This document shows, piece by piece, positions 1 to 9,950 of a stretch of 64,000 nucleotides of DNA. The notes beneath the pieces were generated by a model, which ran no database searches, was not told the DNA's origin, and saw only the letters and a program-made list of their open reading frames with translations. Where the stretch lies: the NCBI GenBank assembly GCA_902167325.1, contig LR632930.1:1488001-1552000 (forward strand), given 5' to 3'. The first letter of the stretch is position 1; each line of letters begins with the position of its first letter. This DNA is from Chitinophaga pinensis (GTDB taxonomy: Bacteria; Bacteroidota; Bacteroidia; Chitinophagales; Chitinophagaceae). The position numbers and the translations under genes were made by a program.

Positions 1-363
1 GCATTAAGCGTTTAAACGCTCATTGGCGGAAACCGACCTTGTTTAACAAAATAAGACATAACAATTACGAGGGTATAATCACCGGATAATACATTAACTC
101 ATTGACACATAAAACATCCGCGTAATAGATGTAACTTTTGACAAGTTACCCTGCCGGATATCGAGTACGGCCGGGTTTAGTAACCATAAGGGCACAGAAA
201 AGATACTTCACTTCGAGGACACTTTTCTTCACCAGTACAGACAGCGAAAAACGGGGATAGCATGAGACGGACAGGCGAGAGGCCTGTATCCGCCATGCCC
301 TCTATATGCACATCAGACAAGCGTTTACACATTTATATTTCTTTATCTAAAAAGCACTTTACC
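1..363. other. Intergenic region upstream of the terpene synthase
   Basis: No gene is visible here. A perfect 14-bp palindrome (AGCGTTTAAACGCT) lies at 7-20. A TAACTTTTG element near 132-140 resembles a Bacteroidota -7 box, but the nearest upstream TTG (102-104) is 27 bp away, longer than usual, so I do not call a promoter. The upstream gene lies outside the window. Confidence 0.4.
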
Positions 364-1338
364 ATGAAAGAGATTCTTAATGCCAATGCACTGCAGTATT
401 CCTTCAGCCATCAGCTAAACCCCAATGCAGAAGCCATGGAAGCCGTGATCCGGGGGTGGATCGAAACGGATTATAACTGGCTGCCCGATAAGATGAAATT
501 CAAGTATGGAAAAACAGGGATGGGTCATTGTGGCGGATGCATATTTCCGCATGCGTCCATGGCACAATTAACCGCTATATGCCGGTTTTTCATTTGGGCC
601 TTTACTGTGGATGATATATATGAGTTGTCTGATCCTGCCGAAATCGAGCGTGTACGCAATATTTCGATGGAGGCACTGCGGTATGGTAACTTTATCAGCG
701 ACGAGCAGATATTTGCATCGCTTCCAAAGATGCGGGAAGAGCTGCTTGCTATTAGCTCCCCACTTTGGCTGGATAGGTTTTGCAATAGTCTCGACCGCTA
801 TTTCGATGGATTGAAACAAGAGGTATACTACCGTGTTCCACAAATATTCCCGGATTTCGAAACATTTGTAAACATCCGCATGAAAGCGGTGAATGTATAT
901 TCCATGATACACCTGGCAGAGGCAATCACCAATACTACCCTGCCCGACTATATTGTACAGCATCCGGTAGTAGAAAGGCTGGAACAATTGTCGTGTAGTA
1001 TTCAGGCATGGTCAAACGATTACTTCTCCGCTCACCTCGAAAAGGGGAACGACGTAATGAACCTGGTATTAATCATTGAGAATGAAAGAGGTTGTTCACT
1101 CAGTGAGGCCTATCTGGCAGCATTAGCGATTCATGATCAGGATGCCGATGAATTTGTTATGCTTACAGAGCAACTACCGGATTTCGGAATCTGGAGTAAA
1201 CCAGTATCGAAATACGTGGAGAATCTCCAGTTGATGATAGCTGGTAATTTGTATTGGACATTAAATCTGACAGAACGTTATAAAAAGGGCGGACACCCTT
1301 CAGAGGATCTTGCAAAAGCCAAAGAAATGGCTGCATAA
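364..1338 (+). CDS. Class I terpene synthase (terpene cyclase)
   Basis: Predicted to cyclise a linear isoprenyl diphosphate (probably farnesyl or geranyl diphosphate) by metal-dependent ionisation in the cytosol. The protein has the aspartate-rich motif DDIYE (about residue 82) and a complete NSE triad, NDYFSAHLE, about 140 residues later. A C-terminal RY pair (LTERY) is also present. Its 324 residues fit bacterial single-domain cyclases. The frame stays open upstream to an ATG at 262, but the 34 extra residues look unrelated to the fold, so the ATG at 364 is preferred. No prenyltransferase, P450 or other tailoring gene is adjacent. It converges on a histidine kinase gene 14 bp away. Family assignment is strong; the product cannot be predicted. 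Confidence 0.88.
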   Translation: MKEILNANALQYSFSHQLNPNAEAMEAVIRGWIETDYNWLPDKMKFKYGKTGMGHCGGCIFPHASMAQLTAICRFFIWAFTVDDIYELSDPAEIERVRNISMEALRYGNFISDEQIFASLPKMREELLAISSPLWLDRFCNSLDRYFDGLKQEVYYRVPQIFPDFETFVNIRMKAVNVYSMIHLAEAITNTTLPDYIVQHPVVERLEQLSCSIQAWSNDYFSAHLEKGNDVMNLVLIIENERGCSLSEAYLAALAIHDQDADEFVMLTEQLPDFGIWSKPVSKYVENLQLMIAGNLYWTLNLTERYKKGGHPSEDLAKAKEMAA

Positions 1339-1352
1339 GTCAAGTTGATATT

Positions 1353-3113
1353 TTAGGCCAGTGCCTGTGTATGCAGGTGCTGGCTTAATTGCTGAAGGAG
1401 AGTAATCCTATCGTATGGTTTGCGAATCACGCCATGTGCCCCCAGCTCCAACCACTGTTCCATGGGGCCACCTTTACCTGTAATCATGATTACAGGAATA
1501 TGCTGAAAGCGCTTGTCAGCCTTTAAGAACTTCAGCGTTTCAGGGCCATTCATGGCAGACATGTTGTCGTCGAGGATAATACCATCTGGTAGTGTAGCCG
1601 CATTTTCCAGCTTCTCTATCAATTGTAGCCCATCAATACTCGAAGTAACAGCACAGCCAAAAGATTGAAGCAGGGAAGAAAGCAGTTTGTTTTGCATCAG
1701 ATCGTCTTCCGCATAGCTAAGGTTAAGCCCTGCCAGTTGATGGGTGATTTGCTTAGGTGCAACTTCAACAGGTGCTGTACTGGCGATGAGCGGGAAGGTG
1801 ATGGTGAATGTAGTAAGGCCATTTTGGCTGGTTACATGATATGTGCCATTGCACTGATCCATAATACTACGCACAATGTATAGGCCCAAGCCAGAGCCTT
1901 CAATTTTGGTATTGTGTTTGGCTGTCATGAATTTATTGAACAGCAGTTTGATCTTTTCCTGGGGAATATCCGGGCAATGGTTCGTGACAGCTATTTCTAA
2001 GTAGGAATTATTGCTGATACCGCTAAGGCGCACAGTGATTGGGGTATCTTCCCTTCCATACTTTACCGCATTGGAAATAAGGTTAGTGACGGCGATATTT
2101 AATTGCAAAGGATCACTTTCGATATATACAGGTAACTCCCGGTCGTAATTCAGCATGATCTCGAGCCGACGGGATTCCGCCTTGATTTGCTGGATTTTGA
2201 TAATTCCCTGAATGAAACTTTGTAGTTCGAATGTTTCCGGATGAGCTTCAGATGGAACGCCATTCTCGATCTCACCCATATTTAAGACATTATTGACTAT
2301 GTTCCGCATGCCATGATTGATCGTCATCAGCTGCTCCACATATGGCTTCAGCTTTTCATACTCAGGATTGTCTTTAACTTCTGTTTGCAGCAGATCGATC
2401 AAAATGGTATTAGAGGCAAGATTATTTCGCATTTCATGCGAAGTCTTGAAAATCAGCATGGATACCTGATTCAGCAGTATCTTGTTTTCACGGATGTCCT
2501 GTACAAAATATCCCAGTACCAAAGCATCAAAAAGTAAAAAGCAAGGCAACGCCACCCAACGAAGTAGATATTGAAACTCTTCTGCCAGTTCAAGCGGCGG
2601 AACAATATTGTAGTAATAATTAATTTCCAGTGCTATCAGGGTGAAGATAGCGGCACCTATACCAGTAATACGCTGCCAGCGCTTGCGATAGACTAGAAAG
2701 CTAACCCCGAAAATGAAAACCAGAATCAATGAGATATTAATAGTTTTACCCAGGATGGCGGCAAAGTACAATGCACATAAGCAATGCGCGAGTAGTACAC
2801 TGATGCTGGCTGCTTCGTATTTTTTTTGCTTGTTGAGAAATATAATTCCGAGGAAAATCAGGCCTTCGATGCAAGCCGGAAACAATATTCCGTTGTTGCC
2901 GGAATAAACATAGAAAAAGAATCCTATGGAGATTGATAAAAGCGCTGTAATGAAACAGATGCTGTTAACAGTACGTATTTTGTGCGCCCTCTCTTCAGGC
3001 AAGCCTTTTGCCCCGGCTGAAATTATCTGGTTAACCCATCCGGTCAAAATAGTCAGTATGTAGGCGGGGTAGCGCATTAATTGGGTTTTAGTTTCTTTCG
3101 ATGGTTCTCTCAA
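1353..3113 (-). CDS. Membrane-bound hybrid sensor histidine kinase with C-terminal receiver domain
   Basis: A two-component sensor with its own receiver domain. The first 210 or so residues hold several hydrophobic helices (about six membrane segments) and no obvious periplasmic sensor domain, so the signal may be sensed in the membrane. The H-box is SHEMRNNL, a variant of the usual SHELRTPL. A HATPase domain follows, with NLISNAVKYG (N box) and GSGLGLYIV (G box). The C-terminal receiver has acidic residues YAEDD, a phospho-acceptor Asp in ILDDNMSAMNG, and the conserved Lys in MITGK. No separate response regulator or DNA-binding output is adjacent, so the target is unknown. The gene converges on the terpene synthase, which does not by itself imply a link. 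Confidence 0.9.
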   Translation of the reverse strand: MREPSKETKTQLMRYPAYILTILTGWVNQIISAGAKGLPEERAHKIRTVNSICFITALLSISIGFFFYVYSGNNGILFPACIEGLIFLGIIFLNKQKKYEAASISVLLAHCLCALYFAAILGKTINISLILVFIFGVSFLVYRKRWQRITGIGAAIFTLIALEINYYYNIVPPLELAEEFQYLLRWVALPCFLLFDALVLGYFVQDIRENKILLNQVSMLIFKTSHEMRNNLASNTILIDLLQTEVKDNPEYEKLKPYVEQLMTINHGMRNIVNNVLNMGEIENGVPSEAHPETFELQSFIQGIIKIQQIKAESRRLEIMLNYDRELPVYIESDPLQLNIAVTNLISNAVKYGREDTPITVRLSGISNNSYLEIAVTNHCPDIPQEKIKLLFNKFMTAKHNTKIEGSGLGLYIVRSIMDQCNGTYHVTSQNGLTTFTITFPLIASTAPVEVAPKQITHQLAGLNLSYAEDDLMQNKLLSSLLQSFGCAVTSSIDGLQLIEKLENAATLPDGIILDDNMSAMNGPETLKFLKADKRFQHIPVIMITGKGGPMEQWLELGAHGVIRKPYDRITLLQQLSQHLHTQALA

Positions 3114-3639
3114 TAAACTTAGATCGGGTTTCGTTCCTCAAGTTACCGAATTAATCTCCGGGTTTTGTTAATTGGATGTAAATAGTCTGCAGGATGTCAT
3201 TTTCACCTGTCAGCCTATTATGCTGCCCCTTTTCTCCGTTGCCCCTGACACATCATCCCTTTTCCACAAGATTGAAGCAGGTCAATATATACGCATAATA
3301 ATACAGGATAGATCCCTGAGCCTCATGTCTGTTTAAATAATCATGGTTTCCGCGTATTGAAAGCCCTTGTTTGTTATTGAAATGTAAATCAATTTTAACT
3401 GGCCCTAAATTACAGATTACTTCCCGTATACATGTATATCCCGCTTATTACCCATTCAATATAGAATTATTACTACAACAGTTAGTTTAAAAACGGAACG
3501 GATCAACTTTCAAAACATTTCAACACATTTCAAAACGTTAACACTTTCATAAAGTTTAGTTAGTGTTCCGGTAACACTACTGCAGTTCCTTTGCGCCTTC
3601 AACATGCCAATTATCAGGTCATCTAATCGCTCAAGCATT
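3114..3639. promoter_or_regulatory. Divergent regulatory region with three 10-bp tandem repeats and weak SusC promoter
   Basis: This 526-bp gap separates the divergent kinase and SusC genes. A 12-bp palindrome (TATACATGTATA) lies at 3427-3438. Three tandem 10-bp units of the form TTTCAAAACA/TTTCAACACA/TTTCAAAACG lie at 3508-3537. TTCCTTTG at 3586-3593, followed by CGCC, is a one-mismatch match to the Bacteroidota -7 box TAnnTTTG and would give a leader of about 40 nt. No clear -33 TTG lies at the right distance. The repeats sit where an activator of the SusC operon would bind; that role is inferred. Confidence 0.4.
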
Positions 3640-6600
3640 ATGAATAAAAAATTACTACAGTTACTCGCATGCATTGTATGGTGTGCGGTTTTGTTTATTC
3701 CGGAGCAGCTTTATGCCCAGGCAGAAATGCCTGTTAAAGGCGTTGTGCGCACGGCAGACAATGGCACCCTTATGCCCGGCGTTACCATCCTCGCGAACGG
3801 TAAACTGGTGGGGATGACCGACCAGAACGGTTCTTTCTCCATTAAAGTGACGGAGAAAGGCACCATACTGCAGTTTTCGATGATCGGATATGAGAAAATT
3901 CATTTTGTAGTGAACGACATCCCCCCGCAGTTGAACCTTACCATGAAAACCGCGTCCAGCACCCTGAACGAACATGTGGTAACCACCGCACTGGGTATTA
4001 AGCGTTCTGAAAAGGCACTGGGCTATGCCCAGCAAACCGTTGGTGCAGACGCACTCACCGATGCACGGCCCAACAACTGGTCGGATGCACTCCGTGGTAA
4101 AGTTGCCGGCCTTAACATCGCTTCACTGGGCGGTCCCCTCAATTCCCAGGAGATCAGGCTGCGCGGCGAAAGCTCCCTCACCAGCAACGGTAATGCCGCA
4201 CTGGTAGTGGTAGACGGTATCCCCGTAAACGGAAGTCTCACCACCTCCGGCGCCTCCAACATGTACATGGGGGGCGATGCATCTATCGATGTGCCGGTAG
4301 ATTTCGGTAACGGTATTTCCGATATCAACCCCGATGATATTGAGAGCATCTCCATCCTCAAAGGACCCGGCGCTACAGCCCTCTATGGCAGCCGCGCTGC
4401 CAACGGTGCAGTACTCATCACTACCAAATCAGGCAAAACACGGAAAGGCCTCGGCATCTCCCTCAATTCCAACACCAGCTACGACGTGATTACACGCTGG
4501 CCCGATTATCAATACGAATACGGCCAGGGCGATGGTAAAACCAACTTCAACGCTAATGGTGAAATGTATTACTCCTATGGTGCTACGGCAGATGGGCGCA
4601 GCACCGGCGGCAGCTCCAGCGCTTTCGGTCCTAAATTCAACGGACAGCCGTATTTCCAGTACGATCCCACTACTTTTACCACAGGCAAAGAAAGAACTCC
4701 CTGGGTGCCTTATACCGATAACCGGAAAAGCTACTGGCAAACCGGCCGCACTACCACCAACAGCATCACCCTCGATAATTCGGGCGATGCCGGTACCGTA
4801 CGCGCTTCACTGACGCATACCGACAATAAATGGATCATGCCTTCGATGGGCTTCAAGCGTACCACTGCCTCCGTGAACGCAGGGTATAAAATTTCCAGCA
4901 AGATCAGGGTTAGCTCTGTGGTGAACTATACCAACAAAACGAGCGACAACCTGCCCGGTCTTGGTTATAACAACCACTCCATCGCTTACTTCATGATTTT
5001 CCAGAATCCTAACGTAGACCTTAACTGGTACCGCCCCCTGTGGCGCCCCGGCTTTGAGGGTATCGATATGATCCGCCCATACAGCTCTTTCATCGACAAC
5101 CCGTTTGCCATGACGGACGAGATCAAGAATGGTCTCCGCAGCAACCAGCTTACAGGTAACCTGAAAGTAGATGCGCAGCTGACGCCGAAGCTGAACCTGA
5201 TGGTGCGCTCCGGTATCAACGCCAACCAGCAGGGCCGCGATCAGCGCCGCCCCTGGGATATTAACCGCTATGGTCAGGGCTTTTACCAGACACAGCAGGT
5301 ATACAGCCAGGAGATCAACAGCGACTTCCTCCTCTCTTACCGCGATGCATTCGATAAAGGGAAGTTTACCCTCGGCGCTTCCGTAGGTGGTAACACCATG
5401 AGCAGCCAGTATAACCGGAATGATAATACCCTCATCGGACTCGTTGTGCCGGGTGTTTACAAAATGACCAATGGCACCGGCAACCCGCTGGTAGCTACTT
5501 ACGATGCCAATAAGAAAGTGAACAGCCTGTACGGTCTTATCAACCTGGCGTACCGCGACAGGATCTTCCTTGACCTTACCGGCCGTAACGACTGGTCCAG
5601 CACCCTGCCGGAAGAAAACTGGTCGTTCTTTTATCCCTCTGCTAACCTGAGCGTGATCCTGAGTGATATGATCCGTATGCCGAAGGCGCTCAGCTTTGCC
5701 AAATACCGCCTTTCGCTTGCACAGGTAGGTAATGATACCGATCCGTACAGAACCAATAAGTATTACAACCGCAGCGATTTCCCCAGCTCTGCAGAGGCAC
5801 CCACGCAGTTGTATAACCTGCATTTCAAGCCCGAGATCGCTACCAGCATAGAAACCGGTCTTGACCTGGGCTTCTTTAAAAACAGGCTGCGCATTGATGC
5901 ATCGGTATATCAGACAAACACGAAAAACCAGATTCTGTCTGTTCCTCTGGAACACTCTTCCGGCTTCAGCTCTGCTATCCTCAACTCCGGCGAGATTCGC
6001 AACCGCGGTTTGGAACTGGTAGTGACAGGTACACCTGTGAAGAACAAGAATTTTACCTGGAATACCACGCTTACCTGGGCTACCACCCGCAGTAAAGTGA
6101 TGAGCCTCGATCACAGACTCGGTGGTAAACTCTCCATCATGAGCTCTTCCAGCGCCACGCTCACCGCAGTGGAAGGCCAGATCGCCTCAGCGCTCTACGG
6201 CCTGAAGTTCGAACGCTCACCTGACGGGCAGGTGGTTTACAGCAACGGCCTCCCCGTTGTAACACAAACTACCGAGTACATCGGTGATACCAACCCCGAC
6301 TGGAGAGCCGGCCTCATCAACAACTTCTCCTACAAAGGATTCAGGCTGAGTGCTACCATCGACGGACAGTACGGCGGCATCCTTTACTCGCACTCGCACC
6401 ACAAAATGACCGAGCAGGGTAAACTGAAACATACCCTGAAAGGCCGTGAAGAAAACTGGATCGTGGGTGAAGGTGTGGAAAAGAAAGCCGACGGTTCTTA
6501 TGTTCCCAACACCACAAAAGTGCGTCCCGCAGATTACTATGCACAATACTACCGCCTGAACAATACCGAAGCCAACTCTTTCGACGCATCGTTCCTGAAG

Positions 6601-6834
6601 TTCAGAGAGGTATCGCTGGAGTATACGCTGCCGGCTAAATGGATTGCCGGGACTTTCCTGAAAGATGTGAGCATTGCTGCCTATGGCCGTAACCTGGCAG
6701 TATGGTCCGACTTCCCGATCTACGATCCTGAAGTTGCCACGCAGGCTGGCGGTACCGGTATCCTCACCGGTGTGGAAGTAGGACAGATGCCTGTGCCTTC
6801 GACCTTTGGCTTTAACCTGAAAGTAAAACTGTAA
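3640..6834 (+). CDS. SusC/RagA-family TonB-linked outer-membrane receptor
   Basis: Outer-membrane TonB-dependent transporter that works with the SusD-like lipoprotein encoded next, importing an unidentified ligand. A signal peptide ends near LYAQA. A CarboxypepD_reg-like beta domain follows (VKGVVRTADNGTLMPGV), then the plug, with the SusC signatures LRGESSLTSNG and VVVDGIPVNG and the family motif DIESISILKGPGATALYGSR. A long beta-barrel ends in aromatic-rich FGFNLKVKL. At about 1064 residues it is full length. The ATG at 3640 is chosen because the signal peptide begins there (MNKKLLQLL); an in-frame ATG at 3604 adds 12 residues. SusD starts 21 bp downstream, so the two are an operon. No sigma/anti-sigma pair is adjacent. 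Confidence 0.95.
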   Translation: MNKKLLQLLACIVWCAVLFIPEQLYAQAEMPVKGVVRTADNGTLMPGVTILANGKLVGMTDQNGSFSIKVTEKGTILQFSMIGYEKIHFVVNDIPPQLNLTMKTASSTLNEHVVTTALGIKRSEKALGYAQQTVGADALTDARPNNWSDALRGKVAGLNIASLGGPLNSQEIRLRGESSLTSNGNAALVVVDGIPVNGSLTTSGASNMYMGGDASIDVPVDFGNGISDINPDDIESISILKGPGATALYGSRAANGAVLITTKSGKTRKGLGISLNSNTSYDVITRWPDYQYEYGQGDGKTNFNANGEMYYSYGATADGRSTGGSSSAFGPKFNGQPYFQYDPTTFTTGKERTPWVPYTDNRKSYWQTGRTTTNSITLDNSGDAGTVRASLTHTDNKWIMPSMGFKRTTASVNAGYKISSKIRVSSVVNYTNKTSDNLPGLGYNNHSIAYFMIFQNPNVDLNWYRPLWRPGFEGIDMIRPYSSFIDNPFAMTDEIKNGLRSNQLTGNLKVDAQLTPKLNLMVRSGINANQQGRDQRRPWDINRYGQGFYQTQQVYSQEINSDFLLSYRDAFDKGKFTLGASVGGNTMSSQYNRNDNTLIGLVVPGVYKMTNGTGNPLVATYDANKKVNSLYGLINLAYRDRIFLDLTGRNDWSSTLPEENWSFFYPSANLSVILSDMIRMPKALSFAKYRLSLAQVGNDTDPYRTNKYYNRSDFPSSAEAPTQLYNLHFKPEIATSIETGLDLGFFKNRLRIDASVYQTNTKNQILSVPLEHSSGFSSAILNSGEIRNRGLELVVTGTPVKNKNFTWNTTLTWATTRSKVMSLDHRLGGKLSIMSSSSATLTAVEGQIASALYGLKFERSPDGQVVYSNGLPVVTQTTEYIGDTNPDWRAGLINNFSYKGFRLSATIDGQYGGILYSHSHHKMTEQGKLKHTLKGREENWIVGEGVEKKADGSYVPNTTKVRPADYYAQYYRLNNTEANSFDASFLKFREVSLEYTLPAKWIAGTFLKDVSIAAYGRNLAVWSDFPIYDPEVATQAGGTGILTGVEVGQMPVPSTFGFNLKVKL

Positions 6835-6855
6835 TCACCCGTAAACTGCGAAACA

Positions 6856-8316
6856 ATGACATTCTCCAGCATAGGAAAAAATATACGGTCTGTTAGTCTC
6901 TTCTCCGCTACAGCCGCTGCGCTGCTGCTGAGCAGCTGTACCAAAGACTTTCTTGAGACCAACGAAGACCCTAACCGTCTTGAAAGCATTACACCGGGTA
7001 CATTATTAAACCCTACCATCTACGGTGCTGCTACCTACGGTATGAGCCGCAGCCGCTCCTTCACTTTCGAACTGATGCAGGTATCCGGCGGTTACCCCAA
7101 TGAGTCCGTGGAAGATCAGGTGTACCTCTACGACTTCCGGGAAGATGTAGGTAACGGTATCTGGACAACAGGTTACAAATGGCTGGCCAACGCCCGTGAA
7201 ATGGAACTGAACGCCGCAAAGCTGGGTAACAACAATTACCTCGCCATTGCCCTCACGTTGAAGGCGTGGATGTACGCCAACCTGACTGATTGTTTTGGCG
7301 ATGTGCCCATGAGCAATGCGCTGAGCGGAGAAGACGGCAAGTTCTTCCCCACCTTCGATAAGCAGGAAGATGTGTATAAAACCATGCTGGCCGACCTCGA
7401 AAGAGCAGATACCATCTACGGCAAGGGCAGCACGGCCACCTACGCTGCAGACATACTTTTTGCCAATGATTTCACCAAGTGGAGAAAGTTCACCAACTCC
7501 CTCCGTTTGCGCCTGCTGTTGCGCTCGGCCGGTAAAATGGCGGAGAACTATGGTAAGATGGCTGAGATCATCAACAATCCCGCTAAACACCCTGTTTTTA
7601 CCAGTAATGCAGAAGCAGCAGTGCTGAACATCAGCGGTACGGTACCCAACATTTCTCCCTGGAGCCGTCCGCAGGATTATAGCTCAGGGCGTGTGTGGTA
7701 CGACTTCTTTACGAAGAACCTGAACGATGTGAACGATCCCCGCCTGAAGCTTTTTGCAAGTGTAGCCCGCGGGAAGGATAATGCGAGCCTTGGTTTCAAA
7801 GGCCTGCCTATCAATTACATGGAGTCGCCCACGAGTGTAGACTTCACACCTTCCGGCCTACTGCAGCGCCTTGTGATAGCGCCGATGATCGTGCCGATCA
7901 TGAGCTTTTCGGAAGTAGAATTCATTAAAGCGGAACTGGCGCAGAAAGGCCACCTTACTACATCGGCTGAAGAACATTATAAAAGCGGTGTGAAAGCTGC
8001 CATCGAAATGTGGGGCGGAGTAATGCCGGCTACCTACTTTGATGCTCCTGCCGCGCAGTACGACGGTACGCTGGCTAAGATCATGCTGCAGAAATACTAC
8101 GCCCTGTTCTTTACCGATTATCAGCAATGGTTTGAGCACCGCCGCACCGGCTTACCGGTACTGCCGAAAACAACTTTCATGTTCAACAGCGGTAACATGC
8201 CCGCACGCATGTATTACCCCACTACCGTGAAGATCTACAACACGGAGAATTACCTGAAAGCCGCACAGCAAATGGGTGGCGATAAGCTCGAAGTAAAAGT
8301 TTGGTGGCAACAATAA
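6856..8316 (+). CDS. SusD/RagB-family surface lipoprotein
   Basis: Nutrient-binding lipoprotein that caps the SusC barrel. The N-terminus has a hydrophobic signal and a lipobox, LLLSSC, followed by TKDFLETNEDPNRLES, typical of the SusD-like subfamily (PF12771 type). The 486-residue length is normal. The internal region is rich in aromatic and helical TPR-like segments, as expected. It lies 21 bp after SusC and 11 bp before the phosphoesterase, so the three genes are probably co-transcribed. The substrate is unknown; the downstream phosphoesterase suggests a phosphorylated or phosphate-ester nutrient. Confidence 0.93.
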   Translation: MTFSSIGKNIRSVSLFSATAAALLLSSCTKDFLETNEDPNRLESITPGTLLNPTIYGAATYGMSRSRSFTFELMQVSGGYPNESVEDQVYLYDFREDVGNGIWTTGYKWLANAREMELNAAKLGNNNYLAIALTLKAWMYANLTDCFGDVPMSNALSGEDGKFFPTFDKQEDVYKTMLADLERADTIYGKGSTATYAADILFANDFTKWRKFTNSLRLRLLLRSAGKMAENYGKMAEIINNPAKHPVFTSNAEAAVLNISGTVPNISPWSRPQDYSSGRVWYDFFTKNLNDVNDPRLKLFASVARGKDNASLGFKGLPINYMESPTSVDFTPSGLLQRLVIAPMIVPIMSFSEVEFIKAELAQKGHLTTSAEEHYKSGVKAAIEMWGGVMPATYFDAPAAQYDGTLAKIMLQKYYALFFTDYQQWFEHRRTGLPVLPKTTFMFNSGNMPARMYYPTTVKIYNTENYLKAAQQMGGDKLEVKVWWQQ

Positions 8317-8327
8317 AATCATAACAC

Positions 8328-9896
8328 ATGAAGAGGAAATTCTTATCGGCATTCGCCGCACTGACGCTAATCAGCGCCCTGGCCAACGCACAGGTGAAAG
8401 GCCGGGTATTTGAAGATGCGAACGGAAATGGCAAATTAGATAAAAAGGAAAAGGGCATCGCCGGCGTACATGTCAGCAATGGCATTGAGGTAGTTGGTAC
8501 CGATGCACAGGGTAATTACACCCTGCCGGAGCAACCCGGGCAGGTGATCTTCGTGATCAAACCTGCAGATTACCAGTTTGCACTGGATACGAACAACCTT
8601 GCCAAAAACTACTATATCCATAAACCGGAAGGTTCACCGGCAGACTTTAAGTTCAAAGGTTCCGCCCCCACAGGTGAGCTGCCTGCACAGCTGAACTTCG
8701 GACTCCGCCGTCAGGAAGAGAATGAAAACTTCCGCGTACTGGTGTTTGGCGATCCGCAACCTTATACCATGGAAGAGATCGCGCATTTCTCCAAAGGTGT
8801 GGTGGCAGAAGTGGCCGGCGTAAAGAATGTAGCATTCGGACTCAGCCTGGGCGACCTCGTGGGTGATAACCTCAGTCTTCACGGGCCCTATATTCAGGCG
8901 GTGAAGCAGGTAGGCCTGCCATGGTACAACGTGATCGGTAACCACGACATGAACTACGATGCGAAAGACGATCTGTTCTCCGATGAAACCTTCGAAGCCA
9001 ACTTTGGCCCTGCCAACTACGCTTTTAACTACGGAAACGCCCACTTCATTGTGCTGGACGATATCATCTATCCCGATCCGCGCGATGGAAAAGGTTACTG
9101 GGGAGGACTGCGTGAAGATCAGCTGAAGTTCATCGAAAACGACCTTAAAACCGTTGCGAAGGATAAACTGGTGGTACTCGCCTTTCACATTCCACTGTTG
9201 AACGAGCAGGGAATTGCCTTCCGTCCGGAAGACAGGACGCGCCTTTTCGAGCTGCTGAAAGATTTCCCGAATACCCTTTCCCTCTCTGCCCATACACACC
9301 TGCAACGCCAGAACTTCTACGGCAAAGCAGACGGATGGCTGCAGGAGAAACCGCACCATGAGTACAATGCAGGAACCACTTCCGGCGACTGGTACTCAGG
9401 TGAGCTGAACGAACAGGGCGTGCCTGCATCCACCATGCGCGACGGTACTCCCAAAGGCTATGCCTTCCTGAACATTAAAGGGAACCAGTACAGTATTGAT
9501 TATAAAGTAGCCGGTAAGCCGGATGCATACCAGATAGAACTGTCGATCCCTAACGTTGTAGAAAAAGACAGGAACAGTTCGTCCGGTATTTACGCCAACT
9601 TCTTCATGGGAACAAAAGGCGATAAAGTGGAGTACTCCATTGACGGAGGTGAGTGGAAACCGATGGACTATATGGAAGCCGCCGACCCCGCATACCTCAG
9701 TGTACTGCATAAGTTCGACCATACGGAGAAGCTGCTGAACGGCAAACGCCCTTCACATGCAGAGCAGAGTACCCACCTGTGGTGGGTGAAGATTCCCTTC
9801 AAGCTGAGCACCGGCCAGCATGAGGTGAAAGTAAGAGCTACCGACCGTTACGGTAAAACATACGAACAGCAAGGATCCTATACCATCATGAAATAA
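8328..9896 (+). CDS. Secreted calcineurin-like metallophosphoesterase
   Basis: A periplasmic or surface phosphoesterase co-encoded with the SusCD pair. A signal peptide ends near ALANAQ. An N-terminal Cna/SdrD-like beta domain (VFEDANGNGKLDKKEKG, then DAQGNYTLP) precedes the catalytic domain. Metallophosphatase motifs are in order: GDPQ, GDLVGDN, GNHDMN, FHIPL and AHTH. The first motif has Gln where many relatives have His (D-x-H), as is common in this subfamily. A C-terminal beta domain of about 150 residues completes a three-part architecture (MetallophosN-Metallophos-MetallophosC). At 522 residues it appears complete. It likely releases phosphate from an imported or surface-bound ester; the substrate is unproven. 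Confidence 0.9.
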   Translation: MKRKFLSAFAALTLISALANAQVKGRVFEDANGNGKLDKKEKGIAGVHVSNGIEVVGTDAQGNYTLPEQPGQVIFVIKPADYQFALDTNNLAKNYYIHKPEGSPADFKFKGSAPTGELPAQLNFGLRRQEENENFRVLVFGDPQPYTMEEIAHFSKGVVAEVAGVKNVAFGLSLGDLVGDNLSLHGPYIQAVKQVGLPWYNVIGNHDMNYDAKDDLFSDETFEANFGPANYAFNYGNAHFIVLDDIIYPDPRDGKGYWGGLREDQLKFIENDLKTVAKDKLVVLAFHIPLLNEQGIAFRPEDRTRLFELLKDFPNTLSLSAHTHLQRQNFYGKADGWLQEKPHHEYNAGTTSGDWYSGELNEQGVPASTMRDGTPKGYAFLNIKGNQYSIDYKVAGKPDAYQIELSIPNVVEKDRNSSSGIYANFFMGTKGDKVEYSIDGGEWKPMDYMEAADPAYLSVLHKFDHTEKLLNGKRPSHAEQSTHLWWVKIPFKLSTGQHEVKVRATDRYGKTYEQQGSYTIMK

Positions 9897-9917
9897 ATTG
9901 AGAAACATTCGAACAGT

Positions 9918-9947
9918 AACCGCACGTATCACGCGTGCGGTTTTTTT
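9918..9947 (+). terminator. Rho-independent terminator of the SusCD-phosphoesterase operon
   Basis: A perfect 9-bp stem (AACCGCACG, 9918-9926, with CGTGCGGTT, 9934-9942) has a 7-nt loop and leads into seven T residues. It begins 22 bp after the phosphoesterase stop codon. Confidence 0.9.
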
Positions 9948-9950
9948 GTT

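Noticed and set aside
102..140. Promoter for the terpene synthase
   Set aside because: A TAACTTTT box is present, but the only upstream TTG is 27 bp away, outside the normal range.
4807..6114. 435-codon minus-strand open frame inside SusC
   Set aside because: It lies wholly within SusC, which is full length with strong motifs; the antisense translation is compositionally odd.
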